Source of the DNA: Hymenobacter radiodurans
Lineage (GTDB): Bacteria > Bacteroidota > Bacteroidia > Cytophagales > Hymenobacteraceae
Direction of reading: 5' to 3'
Assembly (NCBI RefSeq): GCF_004355185.1
Contig: NZ_CP037922.1
Span: 3,628,001 to 3,692,000 of the forward strand
Length of the DNA: 64,000 bases
Shown: one piece after another, positions 55,585 to 64,000 of the stretch
How the letters are laid out: each line of letters starts with the position of its first letter
How positions within the stretch are numbered: the stretch's first letter is position 1
Position numbers and translations under genes: made by a program
The notes under the pieces: generated by a model
Told to the model about the DNA's origin: nothing
Seen by the model: the letters and a program-made list of their open reading frames with translations, nothing else
Database searches by the model: none

Positions 55585-56499
55585 CTACAGTTCCCGCATG
55601 AGCACTTGGTACAGCGCCAGCATACTAGCAATATCACGCTTGTCTACTATTTCGTCGGGTGAGTGCACATTGTCTTCGGGTGCTCCTATAAAGCACCAAT
55701 CCCAAGGCTGAGCGCTGTGCTGTAATTCCTTAGCATCAGAGCCGCCGCTGCCCTCCACTTCCAACTGGTGGGGAATGCCTGCAACTTTTGCAATTCGGCG
55801 AATGCGCTCCACGTATGAGCGGCGCGGAATCAGTGAGTCACGAAGAGAAATAGCAACCCCCTGACCAGCATGTACGCCCTCCGTTACCCAGGTGATGTCC
55901 GAAATCAACGCCTGCCGCACCCCATACTTCTCATAGATGTGCTTGGCCAGATAAGCTACAGAGCCGCCGCCATGCTCTTCCCAACAGCTAAACACCAGAA
56001 TACCATGCTCCAGCGTTTCGGCCAGGCGCAGAGCATTCCACACGCCCAACCGATTATCGAGGTAACATGACTGCACAGTATCGGCCGTTTCGCGGAAGTC
56101 GCAGGCAAAGGTTAGTTCGGTGCCTCGCTCAATGTCGCGAGTGAACTCATAGCTTAGTTCACCCGTTTCGTCGTTTACGGCAAGTGTGCAGGCAATGTCG
56201 CCTTGCGCATCGTGGCCCACCAGACGATACCCGGTTTCAGCTTGTGGTCCACCAATCCGTACTAGCTGACGTCCGTACCGAACTGTAAATCCAATACTGT
56301 CAAGATGAGCAAATACCGCTGTCCGAGGTTTTCCAAATACTAGTACAATGCAATCCTGCCACTCTTCCCCTTGTATTACTGTTGGTTGCACACGCCAACT
56401 AGCCTGATTTTCGTTAATGTAGTGTAATAAGAATTCTGTCAGAGGAGCTTCGTTGCCTGCTGGTGCTGAAATCTCACACAAGGTTTTAAGCAAATGCAT
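55585..56499 (-). CDS. M42/M20-like metallopeptidase
   Basis: A 304-residue zinc peptidase of the M42 or M20/M25/M40 type. Metal motifs in order: [38 protein letters not shown] (catalytic glutamate), [17 protein letters not shown] and the last histidine in [10 protein letters not shown]42 members are aminopeptidases acting on cytoplasmic peptides. No signal peptide. It is divergent from the TPR gene. Confidence 0.88.
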   Translation of the reverse strand: MHLLKTLCEISAPAGNEAPLTEFLLHYINENQASWRVQPTVIQGEEWQDCIVLVFGKPRTAVFAHLDSIGFTVRYGRQLVRIGGPQAETGYRLVGHDAQGDIACTLAVNDETGELSYEFTRDIERGTELTFACDFRETADTVQSCYLDNRLGVWNALRLAETLEHGILVFSCWEEHGGGSVAYLAKHIYEKYGVRQALISDITWVTEGVHAGQGVAISLRDSLIPRRSYVERIRRIAKVAGIPHQLEVEGSGGSDAKELQHSAQPWDWCFIGAPEDNVHSPDEIVDKRDIASMLALYQVLMREL

Positions 56500-56512
56500 A
56501 TGCAGTAGGTTG

Positions 56513-56546
56513 TTTGTCCAAAACTAGGATAAAAGCCATACTTTAG
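56513..56546 (+). promoter_or_regulatory. Candidate promoter for the TPR-protein gene
   Basis: TTTG at 56513-56516 and TACTTTAG at 56539-56546 (seven of eight to TAnnTTTG) with a 22-base spacer match the Bacteroidota -33/-7 layout. The start codon is 62 bases downstream. Confidence 0.45.
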
Positions 56547-56608
56547 CCCTCTTGTCAGCCGTACAGCCTCCGAACTTAGCTTAGCCGACGATTGCAGTAG
56601 TATATCCC

Positions 56609-57853
56609 ATGATCCGACAACTTCGATTTATTCTGTTACTACTTTTTCTGGCGACCGGTGTCCAGGCCCAAACAAAGGATAGCACTCGCACTCCGCCCCC
56701 CATCCGCACGATCGAAGTAGAAAATGTAGATGTTCTGCCGACAGCTAATACGAAAGGCTGGCTGCTGCTGGACAAAGACATCCAGACTGAGCTAGATGGC
56801 GCCGTACAGAACTTGTACAACTTCAAGTATGATAAGGCGGAGAAACAGTTTCGGTCGTTGCGCCGGCGCTATCCTGAACATCCAATGCCGTATTTTCTGC
56901 TTGGCCTAAGCACTTGGTGGAAAATTGTGCCCACCAACGTTCAGACAAAGCAGTACGACAAGCTGTTTTTCGCTTACATGGACACGGCTATTACCTACGG
57001 CGAGAAGCTCTACAAAGCCGATAAGAAAAACTATGAAGCCTGTTTTTTTCTCTCCGCTGCTTATGGCTTCGATGCTCGCCTGAATGCGGAGCGGGCCAAC
57101 TGGCGCAAAGCCACGGTAAGCAGCCGACGCGCTCTTGAGTACCTAGAGAAAAGCAAGGAAGCAAACGGTCTAAGCCCAGAGTTTCTATTTGGACAAGCAC
57201 TATTTAACTACTACGCTGTCTGGATTTCGGAAGAATATCCGCTTTTGCGACCCGTGCTTTTATTTTTTCCCAAAGGAAACAGAGAGCTAGGTTTACAGCA
57301 GCTCAAAAATGTAGCTGACAACGGCTTTTATACCGGTATTGAAGCAAAGTTTTTCTTGATGCGCATCCTCAATAATGAGGAGAATAAACCAGCGGCATCC
57401 ATGCCCGTTGCTCGCTTTTTAGCCAGCAACTATCCCGACAATGGATATTTCCAACGCTTCTATTCCTTATTATGCTTCAACGAGGGTGATTTTCGGGAGT
57501 GTGAACGAATAAGTCGTGACATACTGGACAAACTTAACCGTGGCATGCCTGGCTATGAAGGCATTAGTGGTCGTTACGCCACTTATTTTCTAGGCTGGCT
57601 GATGCAGAACAAGTATAAGGACCTCGAGAAGGCTCAAGACTACTACCAGCGCTGTATCGTATTCGCGGAAAGCACGGACGAGACCAGTGGTGGCTTTTAC
57701 GTTTATGCCAACTTCAACTTGGCTCGCATAGCTGCCAAAACTCCTGATGTAGCCGCTGCGCGTCGTTATTACGAAGTCGTGCGAGACAAAGCCGACCATA
57801 AATCGGAGCAGTATCGTGAAGCGAAAGCGTATCTCAAGAAAAACAAAATTTAG
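56609..57853 (+). CDS. Exported TPR-repeat protein
   Basis: A 414-residue exported protein (signal MIRQLRFILLLLFLATGVQA). The mature part contains several TPR-like repeats (LYNFKYDKAEKQFRSLRRRY, ECERISRDILDKLNRGMPGY, KDLEKAQDYYQRCIVFAEST, VAAARRYYEVVRDKAD). It has no enzyme motif. TPR proteins of this kind scaffold envelope complexes. It ends 21 bases before the membrane-protein gene and is probably in its operon. Confidence 0.75.
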   Translation: MIRQLRFILLLLFLATGVQAQTKDSTRTPPPIRTIEVENVDVLPTANTKGWLLLDKDIQTELDGAVQNLYNFKYDKAEKQFRSLRRRYPEHPMPYFLLGLSTWWKIVPTNVQTKQYDKLFFAYMDTAITYGEKLYKADKKNYEACFFLSAAYGFDARLNAERANWRKATVSSRRALEYLEKSKEANGLSPEFLFGQALFNYYAVWISEEYPLLRPVLLFFPKGNRELGLQQLKNVADNGFYTGIEAKFFLMRILNNEENKPAASMPVARFLASNYPDNGYFQRFYSLLCFNEGDFRECERISRDILDKLNRGMPGYEGISGRYATYFLGWLMQNKYKDLEKAQDYYQRCIVFAESTDETSGGFYVYANFNLARIAAKTPDVAAARRYYEVVRDKADHKSEQYREAKAYLKKNKI

Positions 57854-57874
57854 CCTCCTGGCTAGGACCGAAAA

Positions 57875-59242
57875 ATGGAGCTAAAAGATCTTTTTCTAAC
57901 ACCGCTTTATTTAGGCATTTTCTATGCCTTCGCATTTGCGTTGCGCCCACGCTTCACTAATGTTTTAACAAAAAAATATTTTATTCCGGCTCTATCGCTC
58001 AAATTTCTTGGCGCAATTGCATTAGGCCTTATTTATCAATTTTATTATGACGGGGGTGATACCTATAATTATTTTTATCACTCCACGATTATGCATGAAG
58101 CATTTGATAAATCGTGGGCAACTGGTATCAAGCTATTAACTTCTGATGGTGTTAAATCCTCCGATATCGCCAACTATACGTCACGCATGTACTGGTTTGA
58201 GCCAGGTTCAAGTGAGATGGTTATCGTCCGTATAGCTACGGTGATAGGTATGTTATGCTTTAATACATATACAGTGGTCGCGTTAATCTTTGCTATTATA
58301 AGCTTTAGCGGGATGTGGGCAATGTTCCTGACCTTTATGAAGATCAGACCGCAGGTATACAAGCAATTAGCAATCGTTGTATTTTTTATTCCTTCTGTTT
58401 TTTTCTGGGGATCCGGATTAATGAAGGACTCTCTGTGTATAGGTGCGTTGGGTTGGATTTTTTACACCTTTTATGAGGGTGCTATCGAGAAAAAGAAGCT
58501 TGTTCGCAATTTAATATTGGGGGGCTTAGCTGCGTATTTTTTATCTATCACCAAAGTTTATATTCTTTTATCCTTTTTGCCCCCCGCCGTACTGTGGGTG
58601 TTCAATGAGAATAGTCAGCGCATTCGTAATCAATTGATCAGAATACTGGCAAAACCTATTCTTCTAAGTATGGGTGCAGTCATCGCAGTATATGCAATGA
58701 CGAACCTCACAAAAGGGGACGAGAAATATGATTTAGATAAAATTGGGGAACGCAGTAAAATAACCTCTGACTACCTGTATGAAGTATCCATTAAGCAAGA
58801 GGGCTCGGCTTACACGCTAGGCGAACAGGACGGCACTATAGGCGGAATGGTGAAGCTGGTGCCTCAGGCGATAGTTGTTTCGCTATTTCGGCCTTTCTTG
58901 TGGGAGGCCCGCAATCCGGTGATGTTACTCTCGGCGCTAGAGGCTACATTCTTTATAGTCTTTACCTTCCGAATGCTATTTAAGATTGGGCCCCGACGCT
59001 TTCTTAATTATATCGTTCGTACTCCGGTACTGAGCTTGTGTATTGTATTCTCATTAATTTTTGGAGCGTCTGTAGGTATTATCTCCTATAATTTTGGCAC
59101 GCTCGTTCGCTACAAAATTCCGCTTATACCTTTTTATCTGGCTGCCTTGTATATTATGCAAAGCTTGAGTCAGCAACCTAGCAAGGCCAAAACGCGTCGT
59201 AGGATTCAGCCAGCCACACGTCGGTTAGCCACTATATCCTAG
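57875..59242 (+). CDS. Multi-spanning membrane protein, polysaccharide-cluster member
   Basis: A 455-residue protein with about ten predicted membrane helices. It has the look of an O-antigen polymerase or EpsG-like protein: polar residues in a loop (YDGGDTYNYFYHST) and a long loop (about 280-330) between helices. I do not assign an activity. AT-richer than the average gene here, which is usual for polysaccharide genes. It contains two of the C6/G6 motifs (58519 and 58580) 56 bases apart on opposite strands. Confidence 0.72.
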   Translation: MELKDLFLTPLYLGIFYAFAFALRPRFTNVLTKKYFIPALSLKFLGAIALGLIYQFYYDGGDTYNYFYHSTIMHEAFDKSWATGIKLLTSDGVKSSDIANYTSRMYWFEPGSSEMVIVRIATVIGMLCFNTYTVVALIFAIISFSGMWAMFLTFMKIRPQVYKQLAIVVFFIPSVFFWGSGLMKDSLCIGALGWIFYTFYEGAIEKKKLVRNLILGGLAAYFLSITKVYILLSFLPPAVLWVFNENSQRIRNQLIRILAKPILLSMGAVIAVYAMTNLTKGDEKYDLDKIGERSKITSDYLYEVSIKQEGSAYTLGEQDGTIGGMVKLVPQAIVVSLFRPFLWEARNPVMLLSALEATFFIVFTFRMLFKIGPRRFLNYIVRTPVLSLCIVFSLIFGASVGIISYNFGTLVRYKIPLIPFYLAALYIMQSLSQQPSKAKTRRRIQPATRRLATIS

Positions 59243-59321
59243 CTGTAGCTTCTCTGTGTAAGATTACTATGTCCAGAATATTCCTGAAAGGCTTTATTAT
59301 ATCTTTAGCCGATCTCGTTAG

Positions 59322-60107
59322 CTATTTAGTACCATTCAAACGACGGTAGCGCAAGTATTCCCCTAGCGTCGGGTGCGACCATAGCCGCGATTCGCCAGTG
59401 GGGGGCTTTTTTAATTGAATATTGCCATGAAGTGCGTCGCGCACAGCTTGCTTAAGCAAGGGAAGTCCAGCGGCCAACTGCAATAAAGGATAGGTTATAA
59501 AATTATCCTCCGGTGTAGGCTCGATTAACGCTTGGGCGATAATAGCTCCAGTGTCAATTCCTGGATCAACTAAGTGGACGGATACGCCGCAATGGGCGCG
59601 GTCATTCTGAGTCAGTGCCCAATACCCCCCATGCACGCCCCTATAAAGCGGCGTGATACCAGCATGTGTATTTACAAATGGACAAGGAACGCTGGTGAGC
59701 ACTTTTTTACTGATAATACGCGTACCATTCACCACGATTACATCTGGTTGTAATTCTTGGAGAGCGGCTATGCACTCCGCGGAATTTACAGAGGGAACGT
59801 GCAGCACACGGTCATTAGGAACTGGCCGGTTATCAAGCTTTGCCTGCAGGCGAATGTTTTTTAAGCGTAGCTGAGAAGCCCTGCTTAGGGGTGCAGCTAC
59901 CAGCAACTTAAAAAGTATCTGACCTGCTACTGTGGCATACCCGAGCTTTTGGGTTCGCCGCTTTAGCAACTGCTGCTGACTGATGGGAGTCTCAATAATG
60001 ACACGGTGCACGCCAAACTCCCCATCAAGGGCGTGGAAGAGAATATCTGTTGACTCACCTGGGCCAGCCAGCAATACGATTTTTTTGCCTGTGGCTATAG
60101 CACTCAT
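59322..60107 (-). CDS. Formyltransferase family protein
   Basis: A 261-residue protein of the formyl-transferase fold (methionyl-tRNA or sugar N-formyltransferase family). The catalytic triad-like residues are N and H in PFVNTHAGITPLYRGVHGGY and D in HLVDPGIDTGAIIAQ. The N-terminal part (GKKIVLLAGPGESTDILFHAL) is a nucleotide-like binding fold. In this cluster a sugar N-formyltransferase is most likely. Its start overlaps the deacetylase stop by four bases. Confidence 0.78.
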   Translation of the reverse strand: MSAIATGKKIVLLAGPGESTDILFHALDGEFGVHRVIIETPISQQQLLKRRTQKLGYATVAGQILFKLLVAAPLSRASQLRLKNIRLQAKLDNRPVPNDRVLHVPSVNSAECIAALQELQPDVIVVNGTRIISKKVLTSVPCPFVNTHAGITPLYRGVHGGYWALTQNDRAHCGVSVHLVDPGIDTGAIIAQALIEPTPEDNFITYPLLQLAAGLPLLKQAVRDALHGNIQLKKPPTGESRLWSHPTLGEYLRYRRLNGTK

Positions 60108-61120
60108 GCGACGATAGTAGGATGTGAAACCCGAGCTTGCAACAACTCTGCTACATCGGCCATTGTCTGGCTTTCAAAACCGTATGCAGTATGCAGTGCC
60201 TGATAGTGATCAGCAATTCGGCGTAGTACAGCCATATTTTGCGAAAGATTCACCCCGAAATTATGCGGGTGCCACCACAAGTGAAACACAAGCCCCTGCT
60301 GTGCGGCATGGGTCATATCATTTAAGATGCGATTTAGCCGCAACTGCTCCAAGGCCTCTAGGCGCGCCGACCAAGGACGCAGAAAGCGGCTGGCTGGAAT
60401 ATTATAAGGATAGCTTTTAGCGATATCCGCTAGCGCATAACAGTTGTGACCTGATACATTAAGATAGGCATCCAACAGTCGAGCACCGCGCTTATAATAG
60501 CTTTGCTCCTCTTCTGTGCGCTCTTTGTAAATCCAAGAAGCTTCGTTACCACGATAACTTGTGATTCCTAGTTCAGCACAAATAGGCAGGTAAGCCGGAT
60601 TGGCTTGGTTGCGTGGAAATACCAGACTACGCATCTCCATTCCTTGAGCGCGCGCTACCTGAATGGCTGCTTCTAGGTCGGCTCGAAATTCCTCGGCTGT
60701 TTGGCCTCGTTCCAGGCAGTAATAATGACAGAAGGTATGCGTGGCCATCTCCTGGCCGGGCGTCTGGCGAATCTGGGCTATTAAGGAGCTACCAAAATGA
60801 TATGGATCCGTCGTCTCATCGTCACCTACTTCATCAAGAGCCAGATAAGGTGACAAATTAGAATCAGCATATTGGGGCCGAACCGTGGGTAGGTTTTCCA
60901 GGAGCGTTTTTTTATTCTCAAAAAACAGTAGGCCAACTGTAGCCCAAGTCACTCGCAAGCTATATTCTTCGAAGAGAGACAGCAGAGCGGGTACCACTTG
61001 CCGAACGCCCCGCAGGTTGGCTCCATACTGCGCCAAGGTCTGCTGGTCGCGCACGCCCCAGTTGATTTCAAAATCGAGCGAAATGACGAATCTTCCCGGC
61101 TCTTTTGACTGTTTTTCCAT
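60104..61120 (-). CDS. Polysaccharide deacetylase family protein
   Basis: A 338-residue NodB-like deacetylase. The catalytic base and metal aspartate lie in FVISLDFEINWG; THTFCHYYC supplies the metal histidines; LVFPRNQ is the arginine segment; FHLWWHPHNF is the C-terminal histidine motif. It removes acetyl groups from amino sugars. No signal peptide, so it probably acts in the cytoplasm. The ATGA overlap with the formyltransferase couples the two. Confidence 0.85.
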   Translation of the reverse strand: MEKQSKEPGRFVISLDFEINWGVRDQQTLAQYGANLRGVRQVVPALLSLFEEYSLRVTWATVGLLFFENKKTLLENLPTVRPQYADSNLSPYLALDEVGDDETTDPYHFGSSLIAQIRQTPGQEMATHTFCHYYCLERGQTAEEFRADLEAAIQVARAQGMEMRSLVFPRNQANPAYLPICAELGITSYRGNEASWIYKERTEEEQSYYKRGARLLDAYLNVSGHNCYALADIAKSYPYNIPASRFLRPWSARLEALEQLRLNRILNDMTHAAQQGLVFHLWWHPHNFGVNLSQNMAVLRRIADHYQALHTAYGFESQTMADVAELLQARVSHPTIVA

Positions 61121-61147
61121 GATCTACTCCTCCTTACTTAGCAGCTT

Positions 61148-62221
61148 CTACTGGAATAGAGCCAGGAAGTTGTTCTTATTTGAAACCACTGAATAACGCT
61201 CAACAATAGTTTGGCGAGCCGCTTTTCCCTGCCGTGCCCGCAATTCACCGTCTACTAGCAAGCTGCGCAACGCAGTGTACCATTGTTCATCGGTGGAACA
61301 GATAAATCCATTGATGCCATCCTGTACTACCTCGGTATTCATGCCCACCGGCGACACTAATGCGGGCACTCCTAATGCCATGTATTGTAATGCCTTAAAA
61401 GCACATTTACCTCTCGCCCACGGATCATCCACTAGCGGCATCAGTCCCACATGAAACTGAAGCAAGTCCTGAATTTCGGTGGCTTTGCGCCACGGGGTGT
61501 AGTGTAGCGCTCGTAGGTTAGTATACTCGGGCGGCTGATTAGATATGACATGAAACACGAAGTTGTGGCCTTCCCTTTCAAGTCGTTCCAATACAGGCCA
61601 CACTATATCCAAATGGCGCAGGGTAGTATGGGTACCCGTCCAGCCAATGACTGGCGTTGAGGCTGCATTCTGGTCTCGCACTTGGTTATGCAAATGCTCA
61701 GTATCGAGTGTAGTTGGGTTAATAATAGCTCTAGGGTTAAACTGACTGGCATAATCGCGTAGATAAGCGTTGCCACAGCTGATTTTATACGCCCAACGGC
61801 AGATGCTCCCGACTTTTTGCTGCCATTTTAACTGGCTAATAAGCGTGCGCTCTCCCGCCGGGTCCTTCATCCAGATTGCATCATCAAAATCATAGATAAT
61901 CCGCTTTCCTAACACATTCGCCACGATCCATTCAAAGACCGGTGGTCCGATGGGTGTTGCTTCCCTATGTATAAAAACGAAATCGTAGCTAGAGACTGAA
62001 AACAACAAACCCAAGCGGCGTAAAAAGCCCCCCAGAACGCCCATCACCTTTTCTAGCTGATGCCCAGGCTTATATAAGATGGCCCAAGCGCTTGCCGAGA
62101 TAAAGGGAGCCAAGGTATAGTAGTGGCCTGCTTCCTTTAAGAATTCCAGATATTGCTCAAAGCGAAACCGTTGGGAGGGCGCCTGCCCGTGCGGATAAGG
62201 GATAACAAACAGAATACGCAT
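61148..62221 (-). CDS. Glycosyltransferase (GT-B fold, family 4-like)
   Basis: A 357-residue retaining-type glycosyltransferase with an N-terminal domain starting MRILFVIPYPHGQAPSQRFR, a middle IIYDFDDAIW segment and a C-terminal donor-binding region (ALQYMALGVPALVSPVGMNT). Acceptor unknown. One of three in the cluster. Confidence 0.85.
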   Translation of the reverse strand: MRILFVIPYPHGQAPSQRFRFEQYLEFLKEAGHYYTLAPFISASAWAILYKPGHQLEKVMGVLGGFLRRLGLLFSVSSYDFVFIHREATPIGPPVFEWIVANVLGKRIIYDFDDAIWMKDPAGERTLISQLKWQQKVGSICRWAYKISCGNAYLRDYASQFNPRAIINPTTLDTEHLHNQVRDQNAASTPVIGWTGTHTTLRHLDIVWPVLERLEREGHNFVFHVISNQPPEYTNLRALHYTPWRKATEIQDLLQFHVGLMPLVDDPWARGKCAFKALQYMALGVPALVSPVGMNTEVVQDGINGFICSTDEQWYTALRSLLVDGELRARQGKAARQTIVERYSVVSNKNNFLALFQ

Positions 62222-62338
62222 ATCAAAAATTAAGACGCTATTACCGCCCTTAGTACACTTTGCAGATTATTCGTTAGCCAACCCAGTGTTTACCAAATGA
62301 GAAGCTCAACGCTAAAGAGGAAACGGAACTGGTAACGG

Positions 62339-63540
62339 CTAAGCAGCTTGGGGGGCAAAAAACTTAGCGTAAGCCTGCTTAGCAAGGTTTAGTGAGCGGT
62401 GACGCTCTGCCAGTTTCACGGTGTGTTGTCGGTAGTCAGGGCTCTGTAAAAGAACTGCAATCTGCTTTATCGCTGCCGGAACGCTTGCGGGTTGGTCGAG
62501 ATCGAAGACCGCTCCTCCTCCCTCCTGCCGAATGATAGCGCTATCGTCGCCAACTCCTTCCGTTAATAACACCGGCAATCCGGCTGCCCAATACTCACCC
62601 ACTTTAATAGGCGAGCAGAAAAGCCGGCAAGGCGCAGGCTTAATGGGAGCAAAAGCAAAGTCGGCAGCCGACAAATACCCTGGCACATCAGCGTGGGGGC
62701 TTTTGTTACAAACACCTGTGCCTCCGTGAATCCAACTTTAGCTAATTTGGCCCGCACCTCACTTTGTATATTCGGTGTAAGAATAATCAAGCGAAAATCA
62801 GGTCCAAAATGGTCAGCAGCAGCTTTGAATAAATCAAAAGCTTCAGCGTCATAATAAATATCGCCAAACTTACCCACGTAAATCCCGACAGGAGCAGTAG
62901 CTGCGAAGCCTAGCTGCTCACGTACATGCTTTCGCCTTGCTTCATCGTATTTGAACGTCGCAACATCTACCGAGCAAGGTACCGTAACGATACGTTCGCC
63001 AGAAACTCCCTCACGGATAAGCTGCTGTCGGTAATTCTCGGCCACAGGCAACAAGCCAAGAGCCAACTGTTTTTGCTTTTTCTCCCAATAACGCTGAAAT
63101 AAATAGCGCGGATCATAGGATTTCCACACTCCCGACTCCAGCATGTAGTCAGCATGGGGCTCAAATGACTCGACATAGAACGGAAGCTTATTCTGTTTCC
63201 ACACCAGATACGCCAGCGCACCAGCTGGTGCGCCCCGGGCCAATAAGAAGTCGCTTCTATGCTGAGTGGCCAGCCCTACTAGTTTCTGAGGAAAGCGCAG
63301 AAAATCGTCTGTTTTAGTAACCAGCACATTTCGCCCCGGCTCCGAGATTAGAGGCGCGTATTCTATTTTGTCTGTCGCAAAAGGCGGATTAAATACAGGT
63401 ACCTTCCCGTCTCGCTCAATAGTTACGAGCAAGACAGACTCTATATCAGGACGCTGTATAAGCAGTTGTAAATGCGGAAAAACTGTAGAAACAGTAAGCG
63501 GATCGTCTAGTCCCCAATAACTCAAAAACAGAATGCGCAT
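62339..63540 (-). pseudogene. Glycosyltransferase, frame broken at a G5 tract
   Basis: A GT-B glycosyltransferase of about 400 residues after repair. The N-terminal part starts MRILFLSYWGLDDPLTVSTV and contains VPCSVDVATFKYDEARRKH and VGIYVGKFGDIYYD. The C-terminal part has PCRLFCSPIKVGEYWAAGLP, the donor-binding motif. The frames meet at 62695-62699: a sixth base restores VFVTKAPHADVPGYLSAADF. As written the donor site is out of frame. Confidence 0.86.
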
Positions 63541-63569
63541 TCAAAAAGGAAAATGACGAAGTGTGAGCG

Positions 63570-64000
63570 TCAGGTGCGAATCTTTTTTAACCATTCCACT
63601 GCGCGTAACCCAATCAAACAACGAATCAAAAGAGTCACTGCCTGACCTCTCGGCAGATTAGGCGCAGCACGGCGTGCATAACCCATTGCTTCTTTCCGAT
63701 GATCATCGGCATAAGCATGGATGGCACAAAGATAATACACTCGTCCCATCAGCGTCCGCCGTTGCTCCGGCGTCAGTGTCACACGCTCCAGCATCCAATC
63801 TAATGCTAACTGCAACTTCCTGACTAAGGCGGAATTGTCGGAGCGCATCGAACGGGCATCATGGTCGTTCATCGTTAGCGTCACCGCATCCACGATGTAA
63901 ACCCGATCCCGCTGCATATTCTCCAGCATAAACATCCAGTCCTCCACAGCCGCGTAGCGTCTATCTTCTTCGAAGAGTCGTAAATCAGGGTTCTGACGAC
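63570..64000 (-). CDS. Glycosyltransferase family 2-like, C-terminal part (cut by window edge)
   Basis: The reading frame is open to the right edge; the visible 143 residues are the C-terminal part. RQNPDLRLFEEDRRYAAVED followed by WMFMLENMQR carries the ED-type motif that in GT2 enzymes lies near the acceptor base, followed by a helical tail. The N-terminal domain with the nucleotide-sugar site lies beyond the window. Confidence 0.7.
   Translation of the reverse strand, partial: RQNPDLRLFEEDRRYAAVEDWMFMLENMQRDRVYIVDAVTLTMNDHDARSMRSDNSALVRKLQLALDWMLERVTLTPEQRRTLMGRVYYLCAIHAYADDHRKEAMGYARRAAPNLPRGQAVTLLIRCLIGLRAVEWLKKIRT

Overview
The window is chromosomal DNA from a member of the Bacteroidota, most probably Cytophagales and close to Hymenobacter. 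The evidence is gene content: the block tilS / OstA-like / bamD / rpoZ-like omega / coaC / coaB / DUF4835 / recN / fabI, bshA for bacillithiol synthesis, an hpt-adk-obg block and a membrane pyrophosphatase. Starts generally lack a strong Shine-Dalgarno sequence, and a few upstream regions carry the TAnnTTTG -7 element of this phylum. I see no rRNA, tRNA, CRISPR array, prophage or intact insertion sequence.

Layout. 1-9.1 kb: tail-specific protease, an unknown protein, lysS, two YtxH proteins (one with a CsbD-like tail), a Kazal-type lipoprotein, a cupin, a dienelactone hydrolase and a small lipoprotein. 9.1-21.6 kb is accessory-like: an M28 peptidase, a GIY-YIG nuclease relic between dispersed repeats, an ABC exporter, an AT-rich islet of small unknown genes with a palindrome-rich element bounded by inverted repeats, a methyltransferase, a subtilisin-like lipoprotein, a phosphoesterase, a TerB-like protein and a lipase-like protein. 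21.7-36.2 kb is the housekeeping core listed above plus mdh, two rhomboid proteases and mutL. 36.5-49.8 kb: a GH3/serine-hydrolase fusion, bshA, an Imm63-like gene, an IscA-type protein, a dioxygenase-like lipoprotein, a ChaN-like protein, a NatAB-type ABC pair, an ECF sigma factor with a membrane partner, dnaJ and grpE. 49.9-56.5 kb: an AT-rich HExxH protein, obg, adk, hpt, hppA and an M42-like peptidase. 56.6-64 kb: a TPR protein and a surface-glycan cluster (multi-spanning membrane protein, formyltransferase, polysaccharide deacetylase and three glycosyltransferases, the last cut by the window edge).

Two window-wide patterns stand out. (1) A short DNA motif, GCCCCCC preceded by TTT or AAA, recurs on both strands about every 1.4 kb, in genes and between them, and in all three codon phases. 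The C run is exactly six and never longer. (2) At least eight genes, with nine breaks in total (ABC exporter, a lipoprotein, recN, the DUF4835 gene, an ABC permease twice, adk, hppA and a glycosyltransferase), are split by one missing base. In every case a five-base homopolymer stands where six would restore the family's reading frame, and seven of the nine sites are the motif in (1). adk is essential, so under-calling of homopolymers is the simplest explanation, but real instability at this motif has not been excluded.
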